Origin: Megamerina dolium
Lineage: Eukaryota; Arthropoda; Insecta; Diptera; Megamerinidae
DNA: 64,000 nucleotides
Assembly: GCA_963854835.1 (NCBI GenBank)
Contig: OY978525.1
Span: forward strand, 4,359,501-4,423,500
Direction: 5' to 3'
Shown: one piece after another, positions 45,093-55,864 of the stretch
How positions within the stretch are numbered: the first letter of the stretch is position 1
Layout: the number at the start of each line of letters is the position of its first letter
Position numbers and translations under genes: made by a program
The notes under the pieces: model-generated
What the model was told of the DNA's origin: nothing
Seen by the model: the letters and a program-made list of their open reading frames with translations, nothing else
Databases searched by the model: none

Positions 45093-48000
45093 TACTACTT
45101 ACTTATGTGGCCATAACAACCGAATATCGATTTAGGCCGAAAATAACATGCTTCGCCAGCCATCTCTGTTCTTCGCTAGCTGGCGCCAGTTAGAAATTCC
45201 AAGCGCCGTCAGGTTCTCCAGTACTTGGTCTTTCCACCGGAGGTTTGGTCTTCCTCTTCTGCGTCGTCCTCCAGCGGGTTCCGAATATAACACCTTCTTA
45301 GCTGGAGCGTGTTCTTCCATTCGCTCGACATGACCTAGCCAGCGCAGCCGCTGGATTTTGATGCGCTTTACTATGTCAATATCGGCATATAGCTCGTACA
45401 GCTCATGGTTGTACCTTATTCGGTACTCGCCACCAACGCAAATAGGTCCAAAGATCCTGCGTAGGACCTTTCTCTCGAAAACTCCAAGCATTCGCTCATC
45501 CGAGATGGAAATTGTCCAGGTTTCAGCGCCATATGTTAGGACAGGCATGATGAGAGACTTGTAGAGTGTAGTTTTCGTTCTTCGAGAGAGGGCTCGACTT
45601 TTCAATTGCTTACTCAGCCCAAAGTAACACCTGTTAGCAAGAGTTATCCTACGCATGATCTCCAAGCTGACGTCATTACTGCTGTTAATGCTGGTTCCAA
45701 GATAGACAAAGTCCCTTACTACTTCAAAAGCGTAGTTGTCAACAGTGACGTGCTGTCCAAGACGCCGGGACTCTTTGTTGACACTAGATACTTCGTCTTG
45801 CCCTCGTTCACCGTGAGACCCATCCGACGCGACTCTCTTTCCAACTCTGAGAATGCTGCACTGACTGCTCGCGTGTTCATGCCGATTATGTCAATATCGT
45901 CGGCATACGCTAACAGCATGACACTTTTGTTGAAGATAGTGCCATTATGTCGTAGATCAGCAGCTCGTATTATTTTCTCCATAATAAGATTGAAGAAGTC
46001 GCACGATAACGAATCACCTTGTCTGAAACCCCGTTCGGTATTAAACGGTGCGGAGAGGTCCTTCCCAATTTTCACTGCACAACGAGAGTTATGCAGTGTC
46101 ATTCTACAAAGTCGAATGAGCTTTGCAGGAATACCGAACTCAGACATTGTTGCGTAGAGGTAATCCCTTACCGGACTGTCGAAAGCGGCTTTATAATCAA
46201 CAAATAGGTGGTGTGTGTCGATCTGTTTTTCTTGGGTCTTCTCCAGGATTTGGCGCAGTGTGAAAATCTGGTCGATGGTGGATTTACCAGGTCTGAAGCC
46301 ACACTGATAAGGTCCAATCAGGTTGCTGAGCATAGGCTTCAACCTTTCACACAGTACGCTCGATAGAACCTTGTATGCGATGCTCAGGAGACTTATTCCA
46401 CGGTAGTTGGCGCAAATTGTGGGGTCTCCTTTTTTATGTACAGGACAGAGAACACTGAGCCTCCAATCATCAGGCATGCTTTCATCCGACCATATTCTGC
46501 TTATGAGCTGGTGCATGCGGGTGAGCAGCTCATCGCCTCCGGTCTTAAACAACTCGGCAGGCAGGCCATCAGCACCTGCAGCTTTGTTGTTCTTCAGCCT
46601 TAAAATGGCCGTTTCAACCTCGTCATAGTCGGGTGGTGGAACATCAACACCATCATCTGTAATTGGGGTTATCGGGCAATCTCCTCCACTGGCGGAATTG
46701 TTCGTAGCATCGCCATTCAGTAACGTGGAGAAGTGTTCCCTCCATAGGCTCAGTACACTCTGGACATCTGTAACCAGATTCCCATTTCCATCACGACAAG
46801 AAGAGGCTCCGGGATTTAAACCTCCACTTAGGCGCTTGATCTTTTCGAAGAATTTTCGAGTCTCATTCTTGTCGGTACACATCTCTATCTCCTCACACTC
46901 ACGTCTTTCCAACTCCCTCTTCTTGCGCCTGAAAAGACGTCTCTCTGCACTCCTTTTCTCTCTATACCGCTCCTTAACAGCTCGCGTTGCGCCTGCACGC
47001 AGGGTTCTTCTGTAGGCGGCGTCTTTCTCTGCGGTAGCGTCGCGACACTCCTGATCAAACCACTCATTCCTCAGAGGCCGGTAGTAACCGATTACCTCCT
47101 CGGCAGCAGTAGTCATGGAGTGGGATATATGTGTCCACCGTGCGCATGTATCATCAAGTTGGGGAGTGTTCTGCATAAGCAGATCCGATAGTCGAGTGGA
47201 AAATGCATCTGCTGTCTCTGGTGATCGCAGCTTACTGACGTCGAGCTTTCTCTGTGTGGGACTTCTCTTGTTATTTGCGACACATAAGCGTGTGCGCACC
47301 TTAGCTGCAACAAGGTAGTGATCCGAGTCGATGTTGGCACCACGGATCGATTTCACGTCCATCACACTGGAAGCATGCCCTCCGTCAATCACCACATGAT
47401 CAATTTGGTTTCTTGTACGATGATCTGGAGACAGCCATGTCGCTTTGTGGATGTCGAGATGCTGGAATCTGGTACCACCAATTACCATGTTTCGTGCTGC
47501 GGCGAAGTCGATCAGCCTCATTCCGTTATCGGAGGTGTTCTGGTGGAGGCTGAATTTTCCGACAGTTGGACCAAAGGTACCTTCCTTGCCCACCCTGGCA
47601 TTAAAGTCGCCAAGCACGATTTTGATATCGTGGCGGGGGCAGCGGTCATAAGCTTCTTCGAGGCGCTGAAAGAAGCTCTCCTTGGTCACATTGTCCTTCT
47701 CATCCGTCGGAGCGTGGGCACATATAAGGCTGATGTTGAAAAATTTTGCCTTGATGCGGATTGTGGCCAGCCGTTCGTTCACTGGCGTGAACTGTGAGAC
47801 AAGATGTCGTAGTCTCTTGGTGACCAAAAATCCACATCCTAATTCGTGCCTTTCAGCATGGCAACTGTAGTAGATGTCACAGGACGCTCTTTTGGAGCAG
47901 CCCTGTCCTGTCCATCGCATTTCCTGGAGAGCGGTGATGTCAGCTCTGTATTTTTCGAGGACATCAACCAGCTGGATAGAGGCACCCTCCCTATAAAGGG

Positions 48001-48389
48001 ACCGGACATTCCAGGTGCATATCCGTAAATCATTGTCCTTTTTTCGTTTGCGGGGGTCATCAACAAAAGCGGTAGTCCTTATCCGAGGCATTTTAGTTTT
48101 TTTCATTGGGGGGGTTTTTTATGTGGCGGGTCCCAAACCCAACGCACAACCTCTAACCGAGGAGATTTTCGCCACTCACTTCAGCCGCCTCCCAGCGGGT
48201 GCCAGGAAGACGTTGCCCGGTGGTCGCCACATGGAGGGCCCCTATTAATAATAATGAAAGCGCCGTCACATAGTAAGCAGAGCAAGCTATATGACTACCC
48301 CTCATTAACAAATAAAGGTATCATCACATAGCGCTCAGATCAAACTACATGACAGCCAGTGAGTTGACTTGCGATGAGTTCAACAAGGA
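45093..48389 (-). mobile_element. Nearly complete RTE-like non-LTR retrotransposon, 3.3 kb
   Basis: A perfect 13-bp duplication GCTCAAAATCAAC at 45080-45092 and 48390-48402 delimits a 3297-bp insertion. The 5' end is at 48389 on the minus strand. A 5' leader of about 280 bp contains two diverged copies of a 58-bp unit (CACATAG at 48267 and 48325). One long ORF with endonuclease and reverse transcriptase follows, then a short 3' region ending TAAGTAAGTAGTA. Length, a single ORF and a short non-poly-A tail fit the RTE clade, but the clade is inferred. The element is clearly richer in G+C than its surroundings. It inserted into the non-autonomous mariner at 44553. Confidence 0.92.
45132..48106 (-). 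pseudogene. LINE endonuclease-reverse transcriptase ORF, one frameshift
   Basis: Starts MKKTKMPRIRTTAF at 48106. The N-terminal third is an apurinic-type endonuclease: ICTWNVRSL, LQEMRWTGQG, IVLGDFNARVG and NIDSDHYLVAAK carry the expected Asn, Glu, Asp/Asn and Ser-Asp-His positions. The reverse transcriptase has NYRGISLLSIAYKVLSS, YQCGFRPGKSTIDQ, HLFVDYKAAFDS (motif A), GFRQGDSLSCDFFNLIME (B) and LAYADDIDIIG (C; YADD codons at 45896-45907). Near 45790 one base is lost, so the first frame ends at 45719 while DFVYLGTSINSS and the C-terminus (LYGAETWTIS, RWLGHVERMEEH, RRRRGRPNLRWKDQ) continue in another frame to 45132. The product would be about 990 residues. With one lesion this is the youngest-looking LINE here. 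Confidence 0.93.
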
Positions 48390-48754
48390 GCTCAAAATCA
48401 ACACAATGCACCATTTCACACATCCGCTATTGCGATGGCCAAAATCAATGAGTTAATGCCCGAATTGCTTCGGCACGCAACTTATTCGACAGATTTAGCT
48501 CCTTCGGATTATTTTCTATTTCCAAATTTGAAAAAATAGCTTAGTGGTAGAAGATTTGCAAACAATGAAGAGGTATAGTCCACGGTAGAGGTCTGTTTTA
48601 ATGAGCTAGACAGTTCATACTATAAACAGGGTATCGAAGATATAGAATATCGCTGGGAAAAGTGTATAGAGCTAAAAGGAGATTATGTTGAGAAATAAAG
48701 AAAAATGTTCCCAAACATGTTGTGTTTTCTTTGTTAGGTCGGGTAGTAAGGAGA

Positions 48755-49325
48755 TATAATATTTCCTGAGTTACGGACGTGACAATCATATGCATAAAAT
48801 ATGAAAAGGTTTTAAAATATACACATGATTTTCGTTATTTAATTGTACAGATCATGTATATAGGTATTTTCTGAGTTACGGACGTGACATTCATACGCAT
48901 AAAATGTGATGAAAAGCGAAAACAAATGGAAGGATGTGAAAAAAATGTACACTTACTATCGAAAGGCTTTAAAAACTTGTTGTTTAATTGTTTAAATCAT
49001 ATATAGGTATTTTCTGAGTTACGGTCGTGACATTTGTATGTATAAAATGTGAAGAAAAGTGAAGACAAACGGTAGAATATGAAAAAATGGCACTTACATT
49101 CGAAAGGTTTTTTAAATATCTCCATATTCTTGGTTGTTTTGTTGTACAGTCATATAGAGGTATTTCCTGAGTTACGGACGTGACAATCTTATGCAAAAAA
49201 ATGCGAAAAATAGCGAAAATAAATGGCAAGATATGTAAACTTATTTCAAAAGAGAATCATTTTTTTCTTTAATATATTATAAAAAAAAACTATACTAGTG
49301 GACATGGCATTACGGACGCGACAAA
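48755..49325 (+). repeat. Tandem repeat with GAGTTACGGACGTGACA core, five units
   Basis: GAGTTACGGACGTGACA occurs at about 48768, 48873, 49016 and 49169 (third as GGTCGTGACA), with a last diverged TTACGGACGCGACA at about 49310. Intervals are 105, 143, 153 and about 143 bp. Each unit continues with ATRCATAAAATGTGA, GAAAAGCGAAAACAAATGG, ACTTACTATCGAAAGG and TTGTTTAATTGT-like blocks. The array begins directly at the broken right end of the mariner at 44553-48748. Confidence 0.87.
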
Positions 49326-49420
49326 CTATTTGTTTATCATATTCGTTTACTATGTTAATTTCTAATGAATTAAGAAACAATAAATCTATGAAGCCGACTT
49401 TCTGAAATAGTCAAAATCTG

Positions 49421-49721
49421 AGCTTCTGTTGCGCATGTTAAATTTTGGACAGTATTAGGAGGGACCTATTTATGTTAGCCGGTCCTGAATGGCAGAACCC
49501 TTGTGACAAAACTTTTTCTGAGCTTTATCACAGAGTTGTTTTAGAAGCTTTTCCATGGCAAATTGCTACTGACGGAAGAATTGCCAATTGTTTGCCGACA
49601 TGTGGGTACCGTTCGAAAGAAAACTCTTTTCGATATTTGATTTATGCTTCAGTCGAGGATTGAATCCACGATCTACAAATCTGAAGGGCAATGCACTAAC
49701 CACTGAGCTACGGCACCCATA
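49421..49721 (-). repeat. tRNA-derived SINE, lacks the 3' end
   Basis: It has the complete tRNA-like head (minus strand TAGCTCAGTGG A box; B box diverged) and body, but the conserved 3' block with TGCCACATAT is missing. The body reads TTAGCCGGTCCTGAATGGCA on the plus strand. Confidence 0.87.
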
Positions 49722-49929
49722 GTCAATCACCCTTTTCCACACTGTATATCAAATCAAGAATGATATTAGCTATACTGCTGAAATTGTCGATATTATGCCA
49801 AATCTGAAAAATTGGTAAGATTACAAATTTGAGAGAGGCTTTTTCCATATGATCCTAACTCTAGCACAAAAGTGCTTTAATTTAACTTTAGTAATATAAT
49901 GCTTGATAGATCGATAAGAATTGCATAAC
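49722..49929. other. AT-rich DNA, no gene seen
   Basis: Nothing recognised. Confidence 0.4.
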
Positions 49930-50260
49930 TTGGTTACTTTTTCGACATTGTTGCAAAACAATGAATTTAGAATAGTGCCGAAAAAAAAGAACCTACTGTT
50001 ATGTTGCCACTTTTTCGACATTATTATGTATGACTTAAGGTTTGGAATAATGTCGAAAATTTTGTAACCATTGTTGTTGTTGCAATAATATCCAAAATAT
50101 TTCTTGTTATTTTTCGACATTATTGCAAGAAAATTGAAATAATGTCGAACAAAAAAAAAATTATGAATGTACGAATAATGTCGACACTATTTCTGAAGGA
50201 AAACACTTTTTTCACATAACAAAATGTCGACATTATTGCAGCAAATTTTCATCATTCATT
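49930..50260. repeat. Second cluster of CGACATTATT inverted repeats
   Basis: TTTTTCGACATT at about 49938, 50010, 50114 and 50224 alternates with AATAATGTCGA at about 50046, 50140 and 50172. The pair at about 50113-50149 forms a hairpin with arms TTCGACATTATT and AATAATGTCGAA. It matches the cluster at 21640-22275 in motif and arrangement. No coding content. Confidence 0.78.
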
Positions 50261-50261
50261 C

Positions 50262-52080
50262 ATTACACCGACTATTACTTTTAAGAGCTCTGGTTTCCAA
50301 AATCGACTACTATGTAGAAGTAAATCGCTTTAAGTTCTGCTCAAATTTAATATATTGCAAAAATCGGACAAATTTTTCGTAGCTTCTAATGTCAAAAATA
50401 TAATTTAATTCTTTTAAGCTTCTTTAAGGTCTCGATTTCATTGAAGTGAATAAGATACGCACTTGATTCTACAATAAGTTGTTCGAATAGAAATGATTTG
50501 AATCAAATACTAAAATTAATATTTCAAAAACACTGTGACCAATACAAAGAAAATTACAAATAGAATAGGCAATTAAAAGTGCAATTTCCAATAATCCATA
50601 AATATTAAATTTTTGCTCCAAAGTATTTGGACATATTTACACAATACAATAGATCATATGAAACATTTTTTCAATTCTACTCTTTTACAGTTTTATTGAC
50701 ATTTTACATGCGATATATAGTAGATATATGTATATCGTAAGTGTAGAAGAATACCAATAGCAATATGCACTCACACATATTCGCCTATCCCTGCAAATAT
50801 AAAATGAATAGCTTTATAACTTTCGGTATATTATGTACATATTACTGTAGTTTTGGAAACAATTTCGGAATACTTGGATTTTCAAGTATAGATTGTGGGA
50901 CGAGAAAAAAAAAATATAACAGACACCTCCTAGATAGGAAATTTAATTTATGGCCAATATGTGCTTGTAACATATGAGTTGGAACAAGTTTGCTGTGTAC
51001 AATTTGTATTTTTCACATATGCTTTTTAGATTTGTTGTTCCTTTCTTCATTTTTTTGGCCTATCATTCACATCATTCATTCCATCTCATGGTAAAAAAAA
51101 AGCTTGTAAATATCAATGCGTAGACAGAAAAGATATATGTATATGGGCATATATTTAGATAGATGAGAACACGAAATGAAGAGCATCGTTTACATTTATT
51201 TTAACAGCAATCAACCAAACAATGTGTGTGCAATACAAACAAAAACAAACACTGGAAGATTGGTAAACTTGAAAATTTATGAACGAAAATACATAAATAT
51301 GCTGTGAAAATGTTTATTTGTAATCTAAATTGGATAAAGTGAATTTTTGAGCACGTACACGAATATTTATTTATTTACATAACTACTTAAATACATACCA
51401 ACATATCTCTCAAATGTCTAAATTATTCACGTAGAGCATGAAATTGTATGTATGCCCCTAGTTACATCGTTTGTAGTACTACCCGTATATAGGTCAACAA
51501 AAAAGTTATTCAAAAATTCAACAAAACTAACTACTCCAAAAGTTGTACAATGAGAGTGTGATAGAATGATTTAGTATATTTTCAACATTTTACAAACTAC
51601 TCGTATATCGCACATGAGAAATGTGTTAGTTTATGCGCATTTTATGCGAATCGAGTTAACAAACAAATCACAAATTTTGAAGGACACCAACACCACCAGT
51701 TGCAGATATGTATTCGTATGCCTAGTAGCATCAAATATAGATAATTAAATTGTAAAGGCTTAAAGCACTAAGTACTTGCATGTGTGTGTATGTGGAAAAG
51801 ATGTAATTGCATAACAGACATACTGGTAATAATTTGCTTTGTGGAGCCTTAATGCCTATGCACATGAGGTCAACCACTAATAATAACAACTGCACTCAGT
51901 GCTATCAACTATTTTATAATCGACTTACGACGATGAACTTACACGAGTAATTACTTAGTCGTTTAATAAGATGATGTTGGCACGTACAAAAGGTCCTAAT
52001 AGGGCCAATTGAAATATACCAAACGCTGACAGACTGTCTAGCGCTTAATCAAGTCTTTCAAGGACCGTTATTGTTAGATT
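50262..52080. other. AT-rich intergenic DNA, no gene seen
   Basis: No element or gene recognised. Confidence 0.5.
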
Positions 52081-52084
52081 ATTA

Positions 52085-52436
52085 TGGCTGCCCTCTCACT
52101 GAGAGGACATACTTATGCCAGAAAGGCCCATTGTGATACCACTGAGCTTCTCTTCCAATATTGTTGTACGTGTTAAATTTGGACAGTTTTAGAAGGGACC
52201 TATTTATATTAGCCGGTTCCGAACGGCACAACCCTTGTGACATCACTTTTTCTGAGCTTTGTCACAGAGCTCATTCATGGCAAATTGTTACTGCTGAAAA
52301 ATTTACCAATTACTTGCTGACCGGTGGGCGCTGTTCGAAAGAAAAAGTTTTTCGATATAAAAGTTGTCTCGGCCGAGGATTGAACCCACGACCAGATCAG
52401 AAGGACAACGCACTAACTACTGATCAACGGCACCCC
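52085..52436 (-). mobile_element. tRNA-derived SINE with alternative 3' tail
   Basis: The tRNA-like head and body are those of the common SINE (TTAGCCGGTTCCGAACGGCA on the plus strand; head ending at about 52436). The 3' end is different: on the plus strand it reads GGCTGCCCTCTCACTGAGAG then GCCAGAAAGGCCCATTGTGA before the shared GAGCTTCTCTT block. The same alternative tail is present at 59575-59751, so it defines a subfamily. The B box is diverged, and part of the body after TTTGTCACAGAGCT is deleted. Confidence 0.87.
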
Positions 52437-52439
52437 TTA

Positions 52440-53262
52440 CCTCAAAGTATTTATGAAAGTAGATGTTGAATACTCCGAATAGATCCTAGAGGGTTAACAT
52501 ATATGACTGATCCCCATCAATTTTTTCTGTACAACATTTTTATTGTTCATATTAACCACACTCGTCTCCATCCCCAGAAGGGAGAGCACCTTTCCAAAAA
52601 TTTATTGTATGTTTTTGCAAATAGCGATTTCACTTCACCCAGGGCACCTCTAGGAGAGGTAATATATAATAGATATACGTTAATTTTATCTCACCATCAT
52701 TATCTCCACCATTTAGAGGCACTTTCGTACGAAATGTTCGTTTTTACAAATTTTACTTCCACTGCTCCCAGGGTGCCCCATAAGGGATGAAATATATGTT
52801 CAGCCCATTTTAAAAATTGTCCTTCCATTTTTTTTTTTATATGCTTTACCCTTATCTCCACTCTCCTACAAAATTTATGAATTTATAAATATGTATCGCT
52901 TTGGTCGCTCCCAGAGTGCCTCTCGGGGTATGAAATATATGGCCGACCTGTATTAATTTTTACTACGTAATAATTTTTATGAACATATTCCTACCTATCT
53001 ATGATGCTTGGGAAGACTTCCCTTTAAAATGAACTTCAAATGAAGTGAAAATTATCAAATGATTCCATAGTTGTCCAGGAGTCATCCCGAGAGTAGTTAA
53101 ATATATGACAGACCCTATAAAATGTTCCTTTTTATAACGATAACTGCACCGCTCCCAGAGTGCGCCTAAAGAGATGAAATATATGACCGGCCCATATTAG
53201 TTTTTCTCTTCAATAATTTTTTATTTACTTTACAGCTATCTCCACCCGTTAGAGGAACTCTT
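52440..53262 (+). repeat. S160 satellite-like tract
   Basis: Plus orientation blocks: AGATCCTAGAGGGTTAACAT, CTCCCAGAGTGCCTCTCGGG and CTATCTCCACCCGTTAGAGG, with GATGAAATATATGACCGGCC at about 53172. At least five degenerate monomers; spacing irregular (roughly 130-165 bp). Confidence 0.75.
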
Positions 53263-53800
53263 GTAACGCGTGCCTTTGTTTTCCAGCTGGGGTAACGCTC
53301 AGCCAGCCAGGGTAAACAAGAGGGCAGCGTAAAACTCTGGTTGTAGGATGAAAATCGAATTACACACTTACTATCAAATTGACAGTAATATTACCGACAC
53401 TAGAGTGTTCGGCTCTGATGATATACCTCTCGCGGTACAATTCCTATTTTTATGATTATTTTCGTTTATTTGGTTTACAAAAAATTAAGTATTTACAATT
53501 TAAAGTAGAAAGAAAAGAGGCTTTGAAGTACAGAAGGATTGGTTGATTGAAATTACAAATTAATGAAAATATGCTATAATTGAATTATTTAACTGATACC
53601 ACAAATTTATGAAACTGCTCTATTTGTATCCTACGCAAGTAAGAGGGAGACAAGGAGTGGAATGCGGGAGGAACCAGCGCTCGAGCTGGTTGCTCCTGGA
53701 TTTGAAGTGGTCAAAGTGACTACTTTGGCAGAGCAGAAGGCTCGCAGAAGAAAGACGCTTCAATAGTGATCCTAACTAGGCAAGCACATGTGCGACGGGA
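53263..53800. other. Unidentified segment interrupting the satellite, possible solo LTR
   Basis: The S160 tract stops at AGAGGAACTC and a locally G+C-richer sequence begins with TGTAACGCGTGCC. It includes CAGCCAGCCAGGGTAAAC and, at 53636-53790, CTACGCAAGTAAGAGGGAGA and GCTCGAGCTGGTTGCTCCTG. The TGT start and the change in composition would fit an inserted LTR, but no matching terminus or target duplication was found and no ORF is present. Confidence 0.35.
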
Positions 53801-54497
53801 TTCCAAAAACAAAACAAAAAACATTCTGAAATGACTTTAAATGGCAAAAATTTTCTGAAACCAATATATCCAATTGTCGGAATATCGCATCCTAAAATTT
53901 CAACGTTTGTCCCATTTCATAATCATCATCCATCCCATATCAAGGTCAATATATGGAAAACGCTTGGACATTTTGTCACGTTTTCTTCCAACAAAATGTA
54001 GCCCAATCCAATTAAAGCATACATCTAAATATTTTAATAGCTTGAAAACTCATGGTAATTGTATTTTGGGGTTAAATGTCTTACAAAACTAAGTCCTATA
54101 TTTCCAAAATGGATCATTACTACATATACTTGGCTTTTTTCTTTCAAAATATGTAGAAAAATATATTTTTAAAATTGTCTTAAGATTTCATTGGCGAAGA
54201 ACGACTTCTTCATAAACGTAGGTTCATCATCTTACTACGATCATGGCTTGGAAGAGACAGTGGGCCAATGAAATTTCAAGAAATATAATTTAGTAAAAAT
54301 TTTAAACAATTTTGCATTTTTTATTATCTATTCAACATTTAAAATATACCATATGTAAATACGATTTGTTCTAAATTGCTCAATAAATGGTCCTAAGAAG
54401 ATGACTATTATACACTAATACACATATATATATCTGTACATATATCATAATATAACTAATTATATTATTTTATCTTCCTTCACTTTCTCTCTTATAG
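53801..54497. other. AT-rich DNA upstream of the receptor exon
   Basis: No repeats recognised. The pyrimidine-rich TTCCTTCACTTTCTCTCTTATAG at its end is taken as the 3' splice site of an upstream intron. Confidence 0.5.
54465..54497 (+). promoter_or_regulatory. Probable 3' splice site before the receptor exon
   Basis: A long pyrimidine tract ends in TCTCTTATAG, with the AG at 54496-54497. It fits a fly acceptor well and would put about 286 nt of 5' untranslated sequence before the ATG at 54784. That stretch contains upstream ATGs, including a 20-codon ORF from 54557. A transcription start inside this region instead of a splice site is possible. Confidence 0.55.
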
Positions 54498-54783
54498 TTT
54501 TGAAATTGAGTTTTGAACAAAATAACATCTTGAGGCAACTACTACCATCATACATATGAATGTATTGTACATGAACAAATGCAAACAAACATTCTATGCA
54601 GAGTATATAACAAGCTGACTGCAGAAAAAACTATATTTATATAAAATGTGATAACAAAGCTTTATATGCAATTTCAAGGAAAACTCAACAAACTACTCGA
54701 ATAATAAGATATCGAATACATACACATACATACACATACACACGCAGCAAACACACCCCAGAACAAGAAAAACGTAAAAGGTC

Positions 54784-55538
54784 ATGCAGAATTTATTATT
54801 ATATGAGACAACTACATCTTTATATCACAACATTAGTGATACTGGTGTTTTTGCAAGTGATGCTGCTACAAACCACCATCACAACAACAACAACAATAGC
54901 ATCATAACAACATCACCAGCGTCAACAGCAACTACATATAGAATTGCCAGTAGCAGTAGCAGTAGCAGCAACATTCATGCAACAACATCGACAATAGGAA
55001 CAACAATAACGGCGGCCATAGTATCAACGAGTGAATCATGGTCTCCGTGGGAGTTGGTGTCTGCCACAGCTGCAAGAGCAATGACAACCGTGGCAACAAT
55101 AGTAAAATCACAAATACCGGCAAACGGTAACGATGGTAGTCATATCAGATTAATATCACCGTTGAGCAACAATGATGGTGGGCATGATGTTGCTAGTATC
55201 GGCCGGAATAATATGTACAGTTACAGCAGTAATAGTCCCATTCGTGATAGTTTGAATGTTGAAGATGCTGGTGGTGGTGGTGGTGTTGGTGTTGCCAATG
55301 ATATATTAAGAAATCTGTTGAATATCACTATTAATAGTACAACACTGAGTGCAACGGCAGAAGGCGACACTATGGATGCTGCTGCTACTGAAACCCCTTA
55401 CGTGCCATATGTGATGCGTCCGGAAACGTACATTGTACCCGTATTGTTTGCGTTGATTTTTATTGTGGGCGTTGTGGGTAATGGCACACTGATTGTGGTC
55501 TTTTTGAGTGTACGACAAATGCGCAATGTACCAAATAC
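54784..55538 (+). CDS. CCHamide-receptor-like GPCR, first coding exon (partial)
   Basis: Encodes the N-terminus and first membrane segment of a class A peptide receptor, expected to sit in the plasma membrane and couple to G proteins. Residues 214-251 (RPETYIVPVLFALIF, GVVGNGTLIVVF, SVRQMRNVPN) are the diagnostic part: TM1 spans about 217-241, with the conserved GN pair (N233) and the RNVPNT loop after it, as in insect CCHamide receptors, relatives of bombesin receptors. Which paralogue (CCHa1-R or CCHa2-R) cannot be decided. The extracellular part is long and low-complexity (His/Asn run near 31-40, Ser run near 55-62, Gly run near 159-164), with sequons NIT (180-182) and NST (184-186). No signal peptide is evident. 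The exon ends inside the Thr codon at a GTAAGT donor (phase 2). A later in-frame start would shorten the N-terminus. Confidence 0.88.
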
Positions 55539-55544
55539 GTAAGT
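55539..55544 (+). promoter_or_regulatory. 5' splice donor GTAAGT
   Basis: AAATAC followed by GTAAGT, a consensus donor. Splicing here interrupts the NVPNT codon for Thr after two bases; unspliced reading meets TAA immediately. Confidence 0.85.
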
Positions 55545-55864
55545 GAATGTATCGTATGTCTTTATGTATCTTTTTTTTTCTTTTTGGTTTGCTTGACATT
55601 ATATTTTTTTTAAATAAAAACCAATAAATCATTGATGTAGCTTATATGCGGTAAATAAGAAAGTATTTCGCATGTTGGTTTATAAGAGAATATAAATACA
55701 TACTAAATACTGACTTCCATACTTATACGACCATTATATAACCGATAATCTCTATTCGCTTACACAAACACCCACAAAGGAAAGAATTAAACATTTTCCT
55801 ATTGGCGCCTTGAATTAGTTTTGAGAGATTTTTTCTATTTTTAAACCATTATTTAAGTAACAAA
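55545..55864. other. Start of a long intron, no exon seen
   Basis: AT-rich; no sequence matching the expected continuation (the YILSLALADL-type TM2 region) was found here or further to the right. Confidence 0.6.

Larger units (their letters stand above)
44553..48748 (+). mobile_element. Non-autonomous mariner (CGAGGGCGG ends) split by an RTE-like LINE
   Basis: The left end CGAGGGCGGTCCCAGAACTA lies after TA (44551-44552). The transposase N-terminus follows on the plus strand (GAGCCATCGAAAGTTAACGA onward; KRLCTR near 45060). The LINE at 45093-48389 interrupts it. After the LINE come APFHTSAIAMAKINEL, YSTDLAPSDYFLFPNLK (third catalytic Asp) and YRWEKCIELKGDYVEK. The right end is cut within its inverted repeat at about 48748 (GGTCGGGTAGT, then unrelated repeat). 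Ignoring the LINE, the junction CCGCGTTTGCTC to the second catalytic block is the same deletion as in the element at 8517-9171. Confidence 0.9.

Noticed and set aside
46407..47870. Several plus-strand frames of 60-159 codons
   Set aside because: All lie antisense to the LINE ORF, whose higher G+C content leaves other frames open.
54932..55123. Antisense frame within the receptor exon
   Set aside because: Shadow of the receptor coding repeats; no independent support.
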